In this document: positions 33,443 to 42,042 of the stretch, one piece after another | Layout of the letters: the number at the start of each line of letters is the position of its first letter | Numbering within the stretch: position 1 is the first letter of the stretch | Assembly: GCF_001191005.1 (NCBI RefSeq) | Contig: NZ_CP012201.1 | Span: forward strand, 4,340,001-4,404,000 | Direction of reading: 5' to 3' | DNA from: Massilia sp. NR 4-1 | Lineage (GTDB): Bacteria; Pseudomonadota; Gammaproteobacteria; Burkholderiales; Burkholderiaceae_D | DNA: 64,000 nt | Program-made: the position numbers and the translations under genes | Notes under the pieces: model-generated | Told to the model about the DNA's origin: nothing | What the model saw: the letters and a program-made list of their open reading frames with translations, nothing else | Databases searched by the model: none

Positions 33443-34462
33443 ATGAAAATTATGCGCCGCACCGTATTGGCAGCCGCCCTCGCCGCTGTCTCCCTCTTCG
33501 CCCAGGCGGCGAAGCTGCCCAAGCTGGTGCTGGCCGGCCCGTATGCCAGCGTATCCTTCCCGCTGATCCATATGGCCGAAAGCGGCGCACTTTCCGACCT
33601 GGCCGAGCAGGTGGAATTCGTGGCCTGGCGCGATCCCGACCAGCTGCGCGTGCTGACCCTGGGCGGCAAGGCCGACTTCATCGCCACGCCCACCAATGTG
33701 GCGGCCAATCTATATAACCGCGGCGCGCCGCTCGCACTGCTGAACGTCTCCGCCTGGGGCACGCTGTGGATGGTGTCGCGCGATGCGAATATGAAGACGC
33801 TGGCCGATTTCAAGGGCAAGGAGATCGCCATGCCCTTCCGCGCCGATATGCCGGACATCATCTTCGGCGCCTTGGCCGAGAAACAGGGTCTTGACCCGCG
33901 CAAGGACTTCCGCATGCGCTACGTGGCCACGCCGATGGACGCCATGCAACTGCTGCTGACGCGCCGTGCCGACCACGTGCTGCTGGCCGAACCGGCGGCC
34001 TCCATGGCACTGCGCAAGAGCCGCTCCTTCCCGATCAGCGCCATCGCGCCCGAGCTGCACCGCAGCGTGGACCTGCAACAGGAATGGGGCCGCGTCTTCC
34101 AGCGCGAGGCGCGCCTGCCGCAGGCCGGCATCGCCGTGCTGGGCAAGGCAAAGGGCAATGCCGCCCTGGTGGAGCGCTTCCAATCCGCCTATGCCGCCTC
34201 GCTCAGATGGTGCAATGAACATGCCGATGCCTGCGGCGCCATGGTCGCCAAGCGAATCGATATGCTGACGCCGGAGGCGGTGGCCGATTCGATCCGCCTG
34301 GGCCGCAGCGAGTTCCTCACGGCGCAGCAGGCCCGCCCCGAGCTGGAAGCCTTCTTCAGCGTCCTGCTCAACAAACAGCCCGCCATCCTCGGCGGAAAAC
34401 TGCCGGACGCCGGCTTCTATTCCGGTAGCATGCCAGGCGAGAAGACAGCGGACCAGCGATGA
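33443..34462 (+). CDS. Periplasmic substrate-binding protein, NitT/TauT (NMT1/THI5-like) family
   Basis: 339 residues with a signal peptide (MRRTVLAAALAAVSLFAQA within the first 22). The body has the NMT1/SsuA-like layout: LVLAGPYASVSFPLIHMAES, LTLGGKADFIATPTNVAANL and LADFKGKEIAMPFRADMP. It should bind a small molecule in the periplasm and deliver it to the permease encoded next. It is 1 base after the TonB receptor and overlaps the permease gene by 4 bases. The family covers nitrate, taurine, thiamine precursors and other ligands, so the ligand here cannot be named. Confidence 0.87.
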   Translation: MKIMRRTVLAAALAAVSLFAQAAKLPKLVLAGPYASVSFPLIHMAESGALSDLAEQVEFVAWRDPDQLRVLTLGGKADFIATPTNVAANLYNRGAPLALLNVSAWGTLWMVSRDANMKTLADFKGKEIAMPFRADMPDIIFGALAEKQGLDPRKDFRMRYVATPMDAMQLLLTRRADHVLLAEPAASMALRKSRSFPISAIAPELHRSVDLQQEWGRVFQREARLPQAGIAVLGKAKGNAALVERFQSAYAASLRWCNEHADACGAMVAKRIDMLTPEAVADSIRLGRSEFLTAQQARPELEAFFSVLLNKQPAILGGKLPDAGFYSGSMPGEKTADQR

Positions 34463-35250
34463 GGCTCTTGCGCGACTGGCTGTATGGCATCCCCGCCTAC
34501 CTATGGAGCGGCTGGGGCGCCATCGCCAGCCTGTGCCTGTTCCTCGCACTGTGGGAATGGGGCGCGCAGCTATATGGCACACTGATCCTGCCCGGCCCGC
34601 AGCAAGCCTTTGCCACGCTGGCCGAGCTGCTATCCTCCGGCGCGGCCTGGCCTGAACTGTGGGCCACCGCACGCCGTTCACTGGCCGGCTTCGCGCTGTC
34701 GGTGGCGGCGGGCAGCACGCTGGGCCTGGTGGCGGGACTATCCATGACCACGGCCATGGTTTCGCGTCCCATCGTCACCCTGCTGGTCGGCATGCCGCCG
34801 ATCGCCTGGCTGGTGCTGGCCCTGCTGTGGTTCGGCGCGGGCGACGCCACACCGGTGTTCACCGTCTTCGTGGCCTGCTTCCCGGTGATCTTCGCCGGGG
34901 CACTGCAAGGCACGCGCACCCTGGACCGCCAGCTCAAGGACGTGGCGCGCGCCTACCGTCTGCCGCTGGGCATGACGCTGTTCGATGTGTATCTGCCGCA
35001 CGTGCTGTCCTACCTCTTCCCTTCCTGGATCACGGCATTGGGCATGTCGTGGAAGATCGCCGTCATGGCCGAGCTGCTGGCCACGGCCGATGGCGTCGGT
35101 GCGGCGCTGGCCGTCACGCGCTCGCATCTGGACACGGCGGCATCGCTAGCCTGGGTGGTGGCCGTGCTTGGCCTGCTGCTGGCGGTGGAATACCTGCTGC
35201 TGGAACCCATCAAGCGCGAAGTGGAGCGCTGGCGCGAGGCCACATCATGA
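34459..35250 (+). CDS. ABC transporter permease, NitT/TauT family
   Basis: 263 residues with about six hydrophobic helices. The permease signature GMTLFDVYLPHVLSYLFPSW corresponds to the EAA loop that contacts the ATPase, and SLAGFALSVAAGSTLGLVAG lies near the first helices. It forms the membrane channel for the ligand captured by the preceding binding protein. The gene overlaps both the binding-protein gene and the ATPase gene by 4 bases, so the three proteins are likely made in fixed ratio. Confidence 0.88.
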   Translation: MRLLRDWLYGIPAYLWSGWGAIASLCLFLALWEWGAQLYGTLILPGPQQAFATLAELLSSGAAWPELWATARRSLAGFALSVAAGSTLGLVAGLSMTTAMVSRPIVTLLVGMPPIAWLVLALLWFGAGDATPVFTVFVACFPVIFAGALQGTRTLDRQLKDVARAYRLPLGMTLFDVYLPHVLSYLFPSWITALGMSWKIAVMAELLATADGVGAALAVTRSHLDTAASLAWVVAVLGLLLAVEYLLLEPIKREVERWREATS

Positions 35251-36068
35251 AGCTCGCCATCGAACAACTGAACCACAGCTTCGCGCTGGACGAGGTGCTG
35301 GCCGATATCGGCCTGATCCTGGAGGCGGGCGAGTCGCTGGCCCTGGTCGGTCCATCGGGCTGCGGCAAGACCACCTTGCTGAACCTGATCGCCGGCCTGC
35401 TGCAGCCGCGCGAGGGCCGCATCGAAAACAGTTTCACCAGCATGGCCTATATGTTCCAGCAACCGCGCCTGCTGCCTTGGAAAACGGCGCGCGACAATAT
35501 CGCCCTGGGCCTGAAGGCGCGCGGCATGCCGCGCGGCGAACGCGAAGCGCGCGCCGCCGATCTGGGTGGCAAGCTGGGACTGGCAGCGGCCGATCTGGAC
35601 AAGTTCCCGCATGCCCTGTCCGGCGGCATGCAGAGCCGTGTCGCACTGGCGCGCGCCCTGGCGCTGGAACCCGACCTGCTGCTGCTCGACGAACCCTTTT
35701 CAGCGCTGGATGTGGGCTTGAAGATGGAGCTGTATGCCCTGCTGCTCGAGCAGCAGGCGCAGCGCGGCAGTGCCGTGCTGATGATCACCCACGACCTGAT
35801 GGAGGCGGTGCGCCTGGCCGACCGCATCGCCATGATGGCCGCCGCGCCGGGACGCATCGTACGCACCTTCACCCTGAGCCGTCCGCAGCATGAGCGCGAC
35901 GATGGCTGGGTCTACCGCACCACCGCCAAATTGATGCAGGAGCCGGAAGTGCGCGCCGGCTTCGGCCTTGGCCGCGCCATGCGCGCTTCGGACGACGAGA
36001 GTGGCGATGGCGTCGCCATCTCACGCGAGGACAAGCCGGCGCGCCGCAGGGAGATGCGCTGTGCCTGA
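35247..36068 (+). CDS. ABC transporter ATP-binding protein, NitT/TauT family
   Basis: 273 residues from the ATG overlapping the permease stop. All ATPase motifs are present: Walker A GPSGCGKTT, Q-loop FQQPRLLPWK, signature LSGGMQSR, Walker B LLLLDEPFSALD and switch histidine MITHDLMEA. It energises the permease from the cytoplasmic side. The final ~40 residues are polar and charged and may be a family-specific tail. The gene overlaps the NnrS start by 8 bases. A longer upstream frame seen from 34659 lies inside the permease gene and was rejected. Confidence 0.9.
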   Translation: MKLAIEQLNHSFALDEVLADIGLILEAGESLALVGPSGCGKTTLLNLIAGLLQPREGRIENSFTSMAYMFQQPRLLPWKTARDNIALGLKARGMPRGEREARAADLGGKLGLAAADLDKFPHALSGGMQSRVALARALALEPDLLLLDEPFSALDVGLKMELYALLLEQQAQRGSAVLMITHDLMEAVRLADRIAMMAAAPGRIVRTFTLSRPQHERDDGWVYRTTAKLMQEPEVRAGFGLGRAMRASDDESGDGVAISREDKPARRREMRCA

Positions 36069-37287
36069 TTTCATCCCGCGCCCACTGCAAGCACATCCGC
36101 TTTTCCTGTGCGGCTTCCGTCCCTTTTTCCTGTTCACGGCCGGCTGGGGTACGCTGGCCATGGCTGTCTGGCTGGCGATGCTGGCCGGCTGGCTGCCCAT
36201 GCCCGATGTGGCGGGCGGCGCGCTGCAGTGGCACGCCCATGAAATGCTGTACGGCTTTGCCATGGCTTCCGTGGCCGGCTTCCTGCTCACGGCCGTGCCG
36301 GAATTCACCGGCGCGCCGGGCTATGGCGGCGCCACACTGTTCGAACTGAGCCTGCTGTGGCTGGGCGCCCGCCTCGCCTTCCTGCTTTCACCGTGGCTGG
36401 GCATCTGGCCGGCCGCCGTGCTGAATGCCGCCCTGCCGCTCTGGCTACTGTGGCTGCTGGCGCCGCCGATATGGCACGATCCCGGCCGCCGCCATCTGAG
36501 CTTTCTCTACGCGCTGGCCGCGCTGGCTGTCGCCGATGTCGGCTTCTTTATTGCCGTGGCGCGCGGCGCGGCGGCGCTACCCTGGCTGTATGCGGCCAAT
36601 GGCGTGCTGATGGTACTGATCGTGGTCACGGTCAGCCGCGTCTCCATGCGCATCGTAAACAGCGGCGTGGATGGCGACGATGAAAGCGGCGCGGCCTATC
36701 TGGCGCGGCCGCCGCGGCGCAATCTCGCCACCTTCGCCATTGCGTTGTGCACGGCGGCGGAGTTCTTCCTGCCGGAGAATGCGGTCGCCGGCTGGCTGGC
36801 CCTCGCCGCCAGCGCCGCCATGCTCAATCTGCTCAACGACTGGCATGTGGGCCCGCCGCTATTCCGCCGCTGGTCGCTGATGCTGTACACCGTTTACTGG
36901 CTGATGGCACTGGGTTTCGGCGCCATGGGCGCCAGCCTGCTGGGTGCGCCCTGGCCGGCATCGGCCGGGCGCCACCTGCTGATGGCAGGTGCCATCAGTC
37001 TCGCCATCCTGAGCGTGATGTGCATCGCAGGCCGCAGCCACGCCGGACACTGGCCGGAACGTCGCGCCTGGGTGCCGCTGGCTGCCGCCGTCATCGTCCT
37101 GGCCGCGCTGCTGCGCTATGCGGCGGGCTTGCCGCAGGCCGGAACGCTGGCGGCAAGCCTGCTGGCCTTATCCGGCCTGCTGTGGCTCGCCGCCTTCGCA
37201 CTCTACCTGCGCTACTTCTGGATCATCCTGGCGGGAGCAAGACCGGACCAGGCGCAGGGCTGCGCCGGTCCGGCCGAAGAGGCTTGA
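36061..37287 (+). CDS. nnrS: NnrS family haem-copper membrane protein
   Basis: 408 residues from a GTG start (36061) with GGGAG upstream, overlapping the ATPase gene. It begins HPLFLCGFRPFFLFTAGWGT, the NnrS N-terminal signature, and has about twelve hydrophobic helices. Conserved segments include WHAHEMLYGFAMASVAGFLL and HLLMAGAISLAILSVMCIAG, with histidines likely to bind haem or copper. NnrS proteins are associated with nitrosative stress and are often under FNR- or NnrR-type control, which agrees with the FNR box at the head of this operon. Its stop codon abuts the stop of the convergent GMC gene with no spacing. Confidence 0.9.
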   Translation: MPDFIPRPLQAHPLFLCGFRPFFLFTAGWGTLAMAVWLAMLAGWLPMPDVAGGALQWHAHEMLYGFAMASVAGFLLTAVPEFTGAPGYGGATLFELSLLWLGARLAFLLSPWLGIWPAAVLNAALPLWLLWLLAPPIWHDPGRRHLSFLYALAALAVADVGFFIAVARGAAALPWLYAANGVLMVLIVVTVSRVSMRIVNSGVDGDDESGAAYLARPPRRNLATFAIALCTAAEFFLPENAVAGWLALAASAAMLNLLNDWHVGPPLFRRWSLMLYTVYWLMALGFGAMGASLLGAPWPASAGRHLLMAGAISLAILSVMCIAGRSHAGHWPERRAWVPLAAAVIVLAALLRYAAGLPQAGTLAASLLALSGLLWLAAFALYLRYFWIILAGARPDQAQGCAGPAEEA

Positions 37288-38808
37288 TCAGGCCAGGTGC
37301 TCGGCATACAGCTTTTCGGCCATCATGATCACGGTGGGATTCAGATTGATCAGCGGGATGTCCGGGAAGATCGAAGCATCGATCACGCGCAAGCCTTCCA
37401 CGCCATAGACACGCGCTGCCTCGTCGACCACGGCGAGCGGATCATCCGGCCGTCCCATGCGCGCCGTGGCGCAGGGATGCTGAATGGTGGACACGGCTTT
37501 CAGCAAGGCCTGCTCGATCTCGGCATCGTTTTCCACCTCGGCACCGGGGAAGATCTCCGACACGGTCAGTTCGGCCAAAGGCCCCGTGGCCGCCAGCTTG
37601 CGCGCCAGGCGGAAGCATTCCACCATGCGCCGCATATCGTCCGGATCGTCCAGGTGGTTGAAGTTGATGATAGGCGCCTGCGCCGGGTCGCGACTGGCCA
37701 ACCTGACCCAGCCCACGGACTTGGCGTTCATCAGTTCCAGCCCCAGGGTAAAGGCCACGCCGGTCGGGCTGACACCGCCATCCAGCAGGTGCGAAGGCGA
37801 GATGGCGATATCCAGCTCCTTGTCCGACGAGGCATGGCTGGAATTGGTCCACAGCTGGGCCCCGACCACCGGCTTTTCCTGTCCCTTCAATTCCGGCACG
37901 CCAGCGAAATTCATCCAGTAGAAGGGATGGTCGCGCAGATGCGTGCCAACCGCCGCCTCGCGCAGCAACGGAATACCCAGCTCCGCCAGGTGCGCTTCGG
38001 GGCCGATACCCGAGCGCAGCAGGATGGCGGTGCTGCCGTAGGCGCCGGCGCTCAGGATGATTTCGCGTGCGCCGATTTCATGTCCATCCGCCAGCACCAC
38101 GGCCACCGCCTTGCGGCCATCGAAGCGCACCCGGTCCACCAGGCAGAGCGGCTGTATCTTCAGGTTGGACCGCGAGCGCACCGCATGCGTCAGATAAGCC
38201 ATGCCGGTGTTTACGCGCACGCCGTTGACGATATTCATGGGATTCGGCCCGGCGCCATTATTCCGGTCCGAGTTGAAATCGTCCACCGCCGCGTAGCCCA
38301 GTTCCAGCGCCGCATCGACCATGGCGCGCTGCACCGGCGAGATGGCGGCGCGCGACATCTGGTGGATGGGGAAAGGCCCGCTGCGGCCATGCCAGCGCTC
38401 CTCGCCATGCTGGCTGCTTTCCATTTTTTTATAGTAGGGCAGCACTTCCTCGAAGGACCAGCCTTTTACCCCCGCCTTCTCCCATAAATCGAAGCAGTAA
38501 GGCGTGGCGCGGCAGGCCACGGCGGCGTTGATGGCAGAGCTGCCGCCCACCACCTTGCCGCGCGGCGTATACACCGGATTATCGTGCGGCCCGGGAATGG
38601 CGTGGTAGCCCCAGTCGTAGCGCGCATCGCCGTTGGCGGCCACGATATTGCTGTTGTAGATCAGCTCCGGGTATTCGTGCGGGTCGAAACTCTGGCCCGC
38701 TTCCAGCAGCAGCACGCGCCGCCCGGCCTTCTCGCTCAGGCGCGCAGCCAGCACGGCGCCGGCCGAGCCGCCGCCAACGATGATGTAGTCGAATGCAGTA
38801 TCGCTCAT
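37288..38808 (-). CDS. GMC-family FAD oxidoreductase (choline dehydrogenase-like)
   Basis: 506 residues. The N-terminal dinucleotide motif YIIVGGGSAGAVLAARLSE binds FAD and LLLEAGQS follows. GMC signatures are GKVVGGSSAINAAVACRATP and ILSAGAYGSTAILLRSGIGP, with the active-site histidine in HPCATARMG and an asparagine in LNPTVIMMAE. It should oxidise an alcohol to an aldehyde, passing electrons to a quinone or other acceptor. It is 27 bases downstream of a zinc alcohol dehydrogenase in the same direction, so the two probably act on related alcohols. The substrate is unknown. Confidence 0.9.
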   Translation of the reverse strand: MSDTAFDYIIVGGGSAGAVLAARLSEKAGRRVLLLEAGQSFDPHEYPELIYNSNIVAANGDARYDWGYHAIPGPHDNPVYTPRGKVVGGSSAINAAVACRATPYCFDLWEKAGVKGWSFEEVLPYYKKMESSQHGEERWHGRSGPFPIHQMSRAAISPVQRAMVDAALELGYAAVDDFNSDRNNGAGPNPMNIVNGVRVNTGMAYLTHAVRSRSNLKIQPLCLVDRVRFDGRKAVAVVLADGHEIGAREIILSAGAYGSTAILLRSGIGPEAHLAELGIPLLREAAVGTHLRDHPFYWMNFAGVPELKGQEKPVVGAQLWTNSSHASSDKELDIAISPSHLLDGGVSPTGVAFTLGLELMNAKSVGWVRLASRDPAQAPIINFNHLDDPDDMRRMVECFRLARKLAATGPLAELTVSEIFPGAEVENDAEIEQALLKAVSTIQHPCATARMGRPDDPLAVVDEAARVYGVEGLRVIDASIFPDIPLINLNPTVIMMAEKLYAEHLA

Positions 38809-38835
38809 GGTTCTCTCTCAGGGTGGTCGGAAAAA

Positions 38836-39936
38836 TCAGTGCGGCATGCGCAGCAGGGCTTTGACGGTGGCGCCCGACAAGGCGTCTTCGGCGGCCTGGT
38901 TGATCTGCTCCAGCTCATACACCTTCATCATGCGGTCGGCCGGGAAGCGGCCCTGGCGGAACAGCTCCACCAGGCGCGGAATGAAGACGTCGGGCACGGC
39001 GTCGCCCATCACGCTGCCGCGCACCACGCGACCGCGCAGCAAGTGCCAAAGATCGATATCGAAGCGCGAGCCGGCCGGCGGCGCGCCGGTGATCACGCAC
39101 ACGCCGTTTTCCGCCAGCGCGTCGACGGCCTGCGTCATCACGCGCGTCACGCCGGTCGATTCGACCGCGCCGTGCACGCCGCCTTCGGTGATGGCGCGGA
39201 TGCGCGCCACCGCATCCTCCTTGCTGCCGTTGACGGTATGGGTGGCGCCCAGTTCGCGCGCCAGATCGAGGCGGCTGTCCTTGATATCCACCGCGATGAT
39301 GGCGGCGCAGCCGGCCACGCGGGCCGCCATGATGGCGGCCAGGCCGACGGCGCCGGTGCCGAAAACGGCCAGCGTGCTGCCCGGCGCGGGCCGCAGGGTG
39401 TTCATCACCGCCCCGGCGCCGGTCATGATGCCGCAGGCGAAGGGACCGAGAAACTCAAGCGGCACATTCTTCGGCACCTTCACCACCGCGCTGGCCGGCG
39501 CAATGGCACGCGTGGCAAAGGAGGACTGGCAGAAGAAATGGCTATGCACCTTGTACATGCCGTGGTGCAGGCAGGTCGAGCCATCCAGGCGCGCGCCGCC
39601 AAAATTCAGCGCCACATGGTGCACGCAGTAAGTGGGCAGGCCGCTGCGGCATTTCTCGCAGACGCCGCAGGCGCCCAGGCTCAGCACCACATGGTCGCCC
39701 GGCGCCACCTTGCTGACGCGGGAGCCGACGCGCTCGACGATGCCCGCGCCCTCGTGACCGAGCACGATGGGCAGCGGCGTGGCGATGTGCTGGTCGCGCA
39801 CAGCGAGGTCGGTGTGGCAGATGCCGGTGGCGACCACGCGCACCAGCACTTCGTCGTCGCGTGGATCGTCCAGCGTCAGGTCTGCCAGGCGGAACGGTTC
39901 CGCGGCGCGGCCCGCCAAGGCGGCTCGTATTTTCAT
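38836..39936 (-). CDS. Zinc-dependent alcohol dehydrogenase, aryl/allyl alcohol type
   Basis: 366 residues from the ATG at 39934-39936, which has GGGAG five bases upstream; a longer frame upstream was rejected. Catalytic zinc ligands are in ATGICHTDLAV and GHEGAGIVERVG. The structural zinc cysteines are in CGVCEKCRSGLPTYC, and NAD(P) binding is at LAVFGTGAVGLAAIMAA. This is class III/benzyl-alcohol-dehydrogenase-like architecture. It probably interconverts an alcohol and aldehyde. It is divergent from the LysR regulator at 40041, with an inverted repeat in the 104-base gap, so control by that regulator is likely. Confidence 0.92.
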   Translation of the reverse strand: MKIRAALAGRAAEPFRLADLTLDDPRDDEVLVRVVATGICHTDLAVRDQHIATPLPIVLGHEGAGIVERVGSRVSKVAPGDHVVLSLGACGVCEKCRSGLPTYCVHHVALNFGGARLDGSTCLHHGMYKVHSHFFCQSSFATRAIAPASAVVKVPKNVPLEFLGPFACGIMTGAGAVMNTLRPAPGSTLAVFGTGAVGLAAIMAARVAGCAAIIAVDIKDSRLDLARELGATHTVNGSKEDAVARIRAITEGGVHGAVESTGVTRVMTQAVDALAENGVCVITGAPPAGSRFDIDLWHLLRGRVVRGSVMGDAVPDVFIPRLVELFRQGRFPADRMMKVYELEQINQAAEDALSGATVKALLRMPH

Positions 39937-39969
39937 TTGTCTCCCTTTCATTGCGTGAGTCGGCGCAGC

Positions 39970-40003
39970 GGATTGTAGAATCGGCCATTTGAGCAAACAA
40001 TCC
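39970..40003. promoter_or_regulatory. Inverted repeat in the alcohol dehydrogenase/LysR intergenic region
   Basis: GGATTGT and ACAATCC form 7-base inverted arms with 20 bases between them. They lie 34 bases upstream of the dehydrogenase start and 38 bases before the LysR start. Position between divergent genes is where a LysR-type regulator normally binds, but the spacing is longer than the usual T-N11-A site. Confidence 0.45.
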
Positions 40004-40040
40004 TCGATTTCTGAAACCCTATGTCAGCCTGGAGCGAACA

Positions 40041-40955
40041 ATGAATTACCAATTCCCGTGGATCGAAGCCTTCGTCAAAGTGCTGGAGACGGGCAGTTTT
40101 ACCGAGGCGGCGCGCGTGCTGGGCGTGACCAAGTCGGTGGTCAGCAAGCGCGTGCAGGATCTGGAACAGGCGCTGGGCGCCAAGCTGCTGCACCGCTCCA
40201 CGCGCCGCCTGACGCCCACCGATGTGGGCCAGGGCTTTTACGAAAAAACGCGCAGCATCCTGATCGACCTCGATGGCGCAGTGGAAGACGTGACCAAGAG
40301 CGGCGGCCGGCTGACGGGCGCCATCCGCATTTCCGCGCCCATGAGTTTCGGCACCATGCATCTGGGGCCGGCGCTGTACCCATTCCTGCGGCGGCACGCG
40401 CAGTTGCAGGTGGCGCTCTCGCTCAACGACCAGCGCACCGACCTGCAGACCGAAGGCTTCGACCTGGGCATACGCATCGGACGGCCGGGCGACTCATCAC
40501 TGATCGGCCGCAAGCTGGGCATCAGCCGCCGCGTGCTGGTCTGCAGTCCGGAATACGCGCGGCGCAAAGGCATTCCGGCCACACCGGAGGATCTGCGCGA
40601 CCACGACTGCATCCACTACCTGACCGTGAATCCCAACCAGCTCTGGCAGTTCGAGCGGCCGAACGGCGAAATCCGCTCGGCCCCGATCAGCGCCCGCTTC
40701 ATCGTCAATAACGGCGAAGCCACGCGCGACGCCGCCTGCGCCGGCCTGGGTATTTCGGTGCAGCCGCTGTTCCTGGCCTGGGAAGCGATCCGCGACGGCC
40801 GGCTGCAGATCCTGCCCAACTTCAAACTGGCGGACGACTACATCTATGCCCTCTACCCGCAAGACCGCCACCGTTCCGAAAAGGTGCGCGCCATCGTCGA
40901 ATACCTGTCCGGCTGCTGGCAGCAGCCGGCCTGGGAGCGTGTGATTCATCCTTAA
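40041..40955 (+). CDS. LysR-family transcriptional regulator
   Basis: 304 residues. The N-terminal winged helix-turn-helix reads FVKVLETGSFTEAARVLGVT then SKRVQDLEQALGAKLLHRST, the LysR DNA-binding signature. A periplasmic-binding-like effector domain follows (about 90-300), with FDLGIRIGRPGDSSLIGRKL typical of the CrgA/AaeR-like subgroup. It should regulate the divergent alcohol dehydrogenase/GMC genes, probably in response to the alcohol or a related metabolite. It may also affect the CitE cassette 232 bases downstream. The start at 40041 has a GGAGCG ribosome site. Confidence 0.92.
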   Translation: MNYQFPWIEAFVKVLETGSFTEAARVLGVTKSVVSKRVQDLEQALGAKLLHRSTRRLTPTDVGQGFYEKTRSILIDLDGAVEDVTKSGGRLTGAIRISAPMSFGTMHLGPALYPFLRRHAQLQVALSLNDQRTDLQTEGFDLGIRIGRPGDSSLIGRKLGISRRVLVCSPEYARRKGIPATPEDLRDHDCIHYLTVNPNQLWQFERPNGEIRSAPISARFIVNNGEATRDAACAGLGISVQPLFLAWEAIRDGRLQILPNFKLADDYIYALYPQDRHRSEKVRAIVEYLSGCWQQPAWERVIHP

Positions 40956-41046
40956 AATATTTCCATCTCACAGTGATAATTTATTATTAACAATACCGTC
41001 CCAGCTATAACACTTTTATTTAAGAAGTCTTTTCTCTGACATTTTA

Positions 41047-41064
41047 GTGACTATGTGTGACTAT
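41047..41064 (+). promoter_or_regulatory. Direct repeat upstream of the CitE cassette promoter
   Basis: GTGACTAT occurs twice, exactly 10 bases apart (41047-41054 and 41057-41064), about 50 bases upstream of a TTGACA element. Repeats one helical turn apart suggest an activator bound as a tandem dimer. No known consensus was recognised. Confidence 0.4.
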
Positions 41065-41111
41065 TTATAGTTGAATATTACAAAATATAGACAAATTGAT
41101 ATAAAACTTCG

Positions 41112-41140
41112 TTGACACAACTTATCTAGACAGCTATCTT
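41112..41140 (+). promoter_or_regulatory. Near-consensus sigma-70 promoter of the CitE cassette
   Basis: TTGACA (41112-41117) and TATCTT (41135-41140) are separated by exactly 17 bases, the optimal spacing. The -35 is perfect and the -10 matches four of six. Transcription would start near 41147, within or next to a palindrome. The CitE ATG follows at 41188 after an AGGAG ribosome site at 41177-41181. Confidence 0.75.
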
Positions 41141-41148
41141 TCCGTCAC

Positions 41149-41163
41149 CGTTGAATTTCAACG
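41149..41163. promoter_or_regulatory. Operator-like palindrome at the start site of the CitE cassette
   Basis: CGTTGAATTTCAACG is a perfect palindrome with 7-base arms and a single central base. It sits directly after the -10 element, where a bound repressor would block initiation. Its regulator is not identified. Confidence 0.5.
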
Positions 41164-41187
41164 TAGGATTAACGTCAGGAGTTTTGT

Positions 41188-42042
41188 ATGAATACCGTCT
41201 ACAGAAGCTGGCTGTGCTCCTCTCCTTTCCGGGGGAATTTACTTCAGCGCACTATTCAGTGCGACGCCGATATCTGTCTCTTTGATTTGGAAGATTCCGT
41301 TCCACAACACTTGAAATCGACGGCGCGCGAAGAGTTGGTAAAGCAAATGGGTCTGCCCCATGAAAAAAAATATGCTTTACGTATCAACGCTTTATCTACA
41401 AGAAATGGCCTGCATGACATGATGTTGCTGGCCGATAACGACTTCGATGTGGATATTATTCAATTGCCCAAGGTCGAATCGGCCGGGGAAATCCGTATGG
41501 CCTGCAATTTGCTAAATGAAATGGGCCGTAAAGCGGAGATATTCGCCATTATCGAAACGCTGGCAGGATTGAAAGCAATTGATGAAATTTGCGCCGTTGG
41601 CGGACAATTGCGCGGTTTGATTCTGGGATCCGCCGACATTTCTTCGGAAATCGGCATCCAGGTCAATAATAAGGGCCGCATGCTGGGCCAGATCAAATAT
41701 CAGATCGCGGTGGCCGCGCTGCGGAATGGGTTACATGCTATCGACTCGCCCTGTTTCGCCATTGAAGATGCAGCCTCCCTGCACGAGGAACTGGAAATCG
41801 CGCTGGATCTGGGCTTTACCGGCAAGATCGCCATCCACCCCTCCCAGGTGGCTTCCATCAACCACGCCTTCTCGCCTTCCGAGGCCGAGCTGCGCGAAGC
41901 CATCGCCGTCGTGCGTTCGGTCGACGATTCCACCCACGGCATCGCCGCGGTGCAGGGCCAGATGATCGGTCCACCATTTGCCAAATACGCGCAAAAAGTC
42001 ATTCAAAAAGCAGGTCTAACCACGGAGCACGCACGTCAATGA
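41188..42042 (+). CDS. HpcH/HpaI aldolase/CitE-like CoA ester lyase
   Basis: 284 residues of the CitE/malyl-CoA lyase family. It begins RSWLCSSPFRGNLLQR; the metal-binding motif is CLFDLEDSVP, an arginine is in YALRINAL, and QLPKVESAGEI, IIETLAGLKAIDEI and KIAIHPSQVASIN are characteristic. Family members cleave or form citramalyl-, malyl- or methylmalyl-CoA. The first half is noticeably richer in A/T codons than the rest of the window, hinting at transfer. It is the first gene after the near-consensus promoter and overlaps the MaoC gene by 4 bases; a lyase plus MaoC hydratase pair also occurs in itaconate and methylaspartate-type pathways. The exact substrate is unknown. Confidence 0.87.
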   Translation: MNTVYRSWLCSSPFRGNLLQRTIQCDADICLFDLEDSVPQHLKSTAREELVKQMGLPHEKKYALRINALSTRNGLHDMMLLADNDFDVDIIQLPKVESAGEIRMACNLLNEMGRKAEIFAIIETLAGLKAIDEICAVGGQLRGLILGSADISSEIGIQVNNKGRMLGQIKYQIAVAALRNGLHAIDSPCFAIEDAASLHEELEIALDLGFTGKIAIHPSQVASINHAFSPSEAELREAIAVVRSVDDSTHGIAAVQGQMIGPPFAKYAQKVIQKAGLTTEHARQ

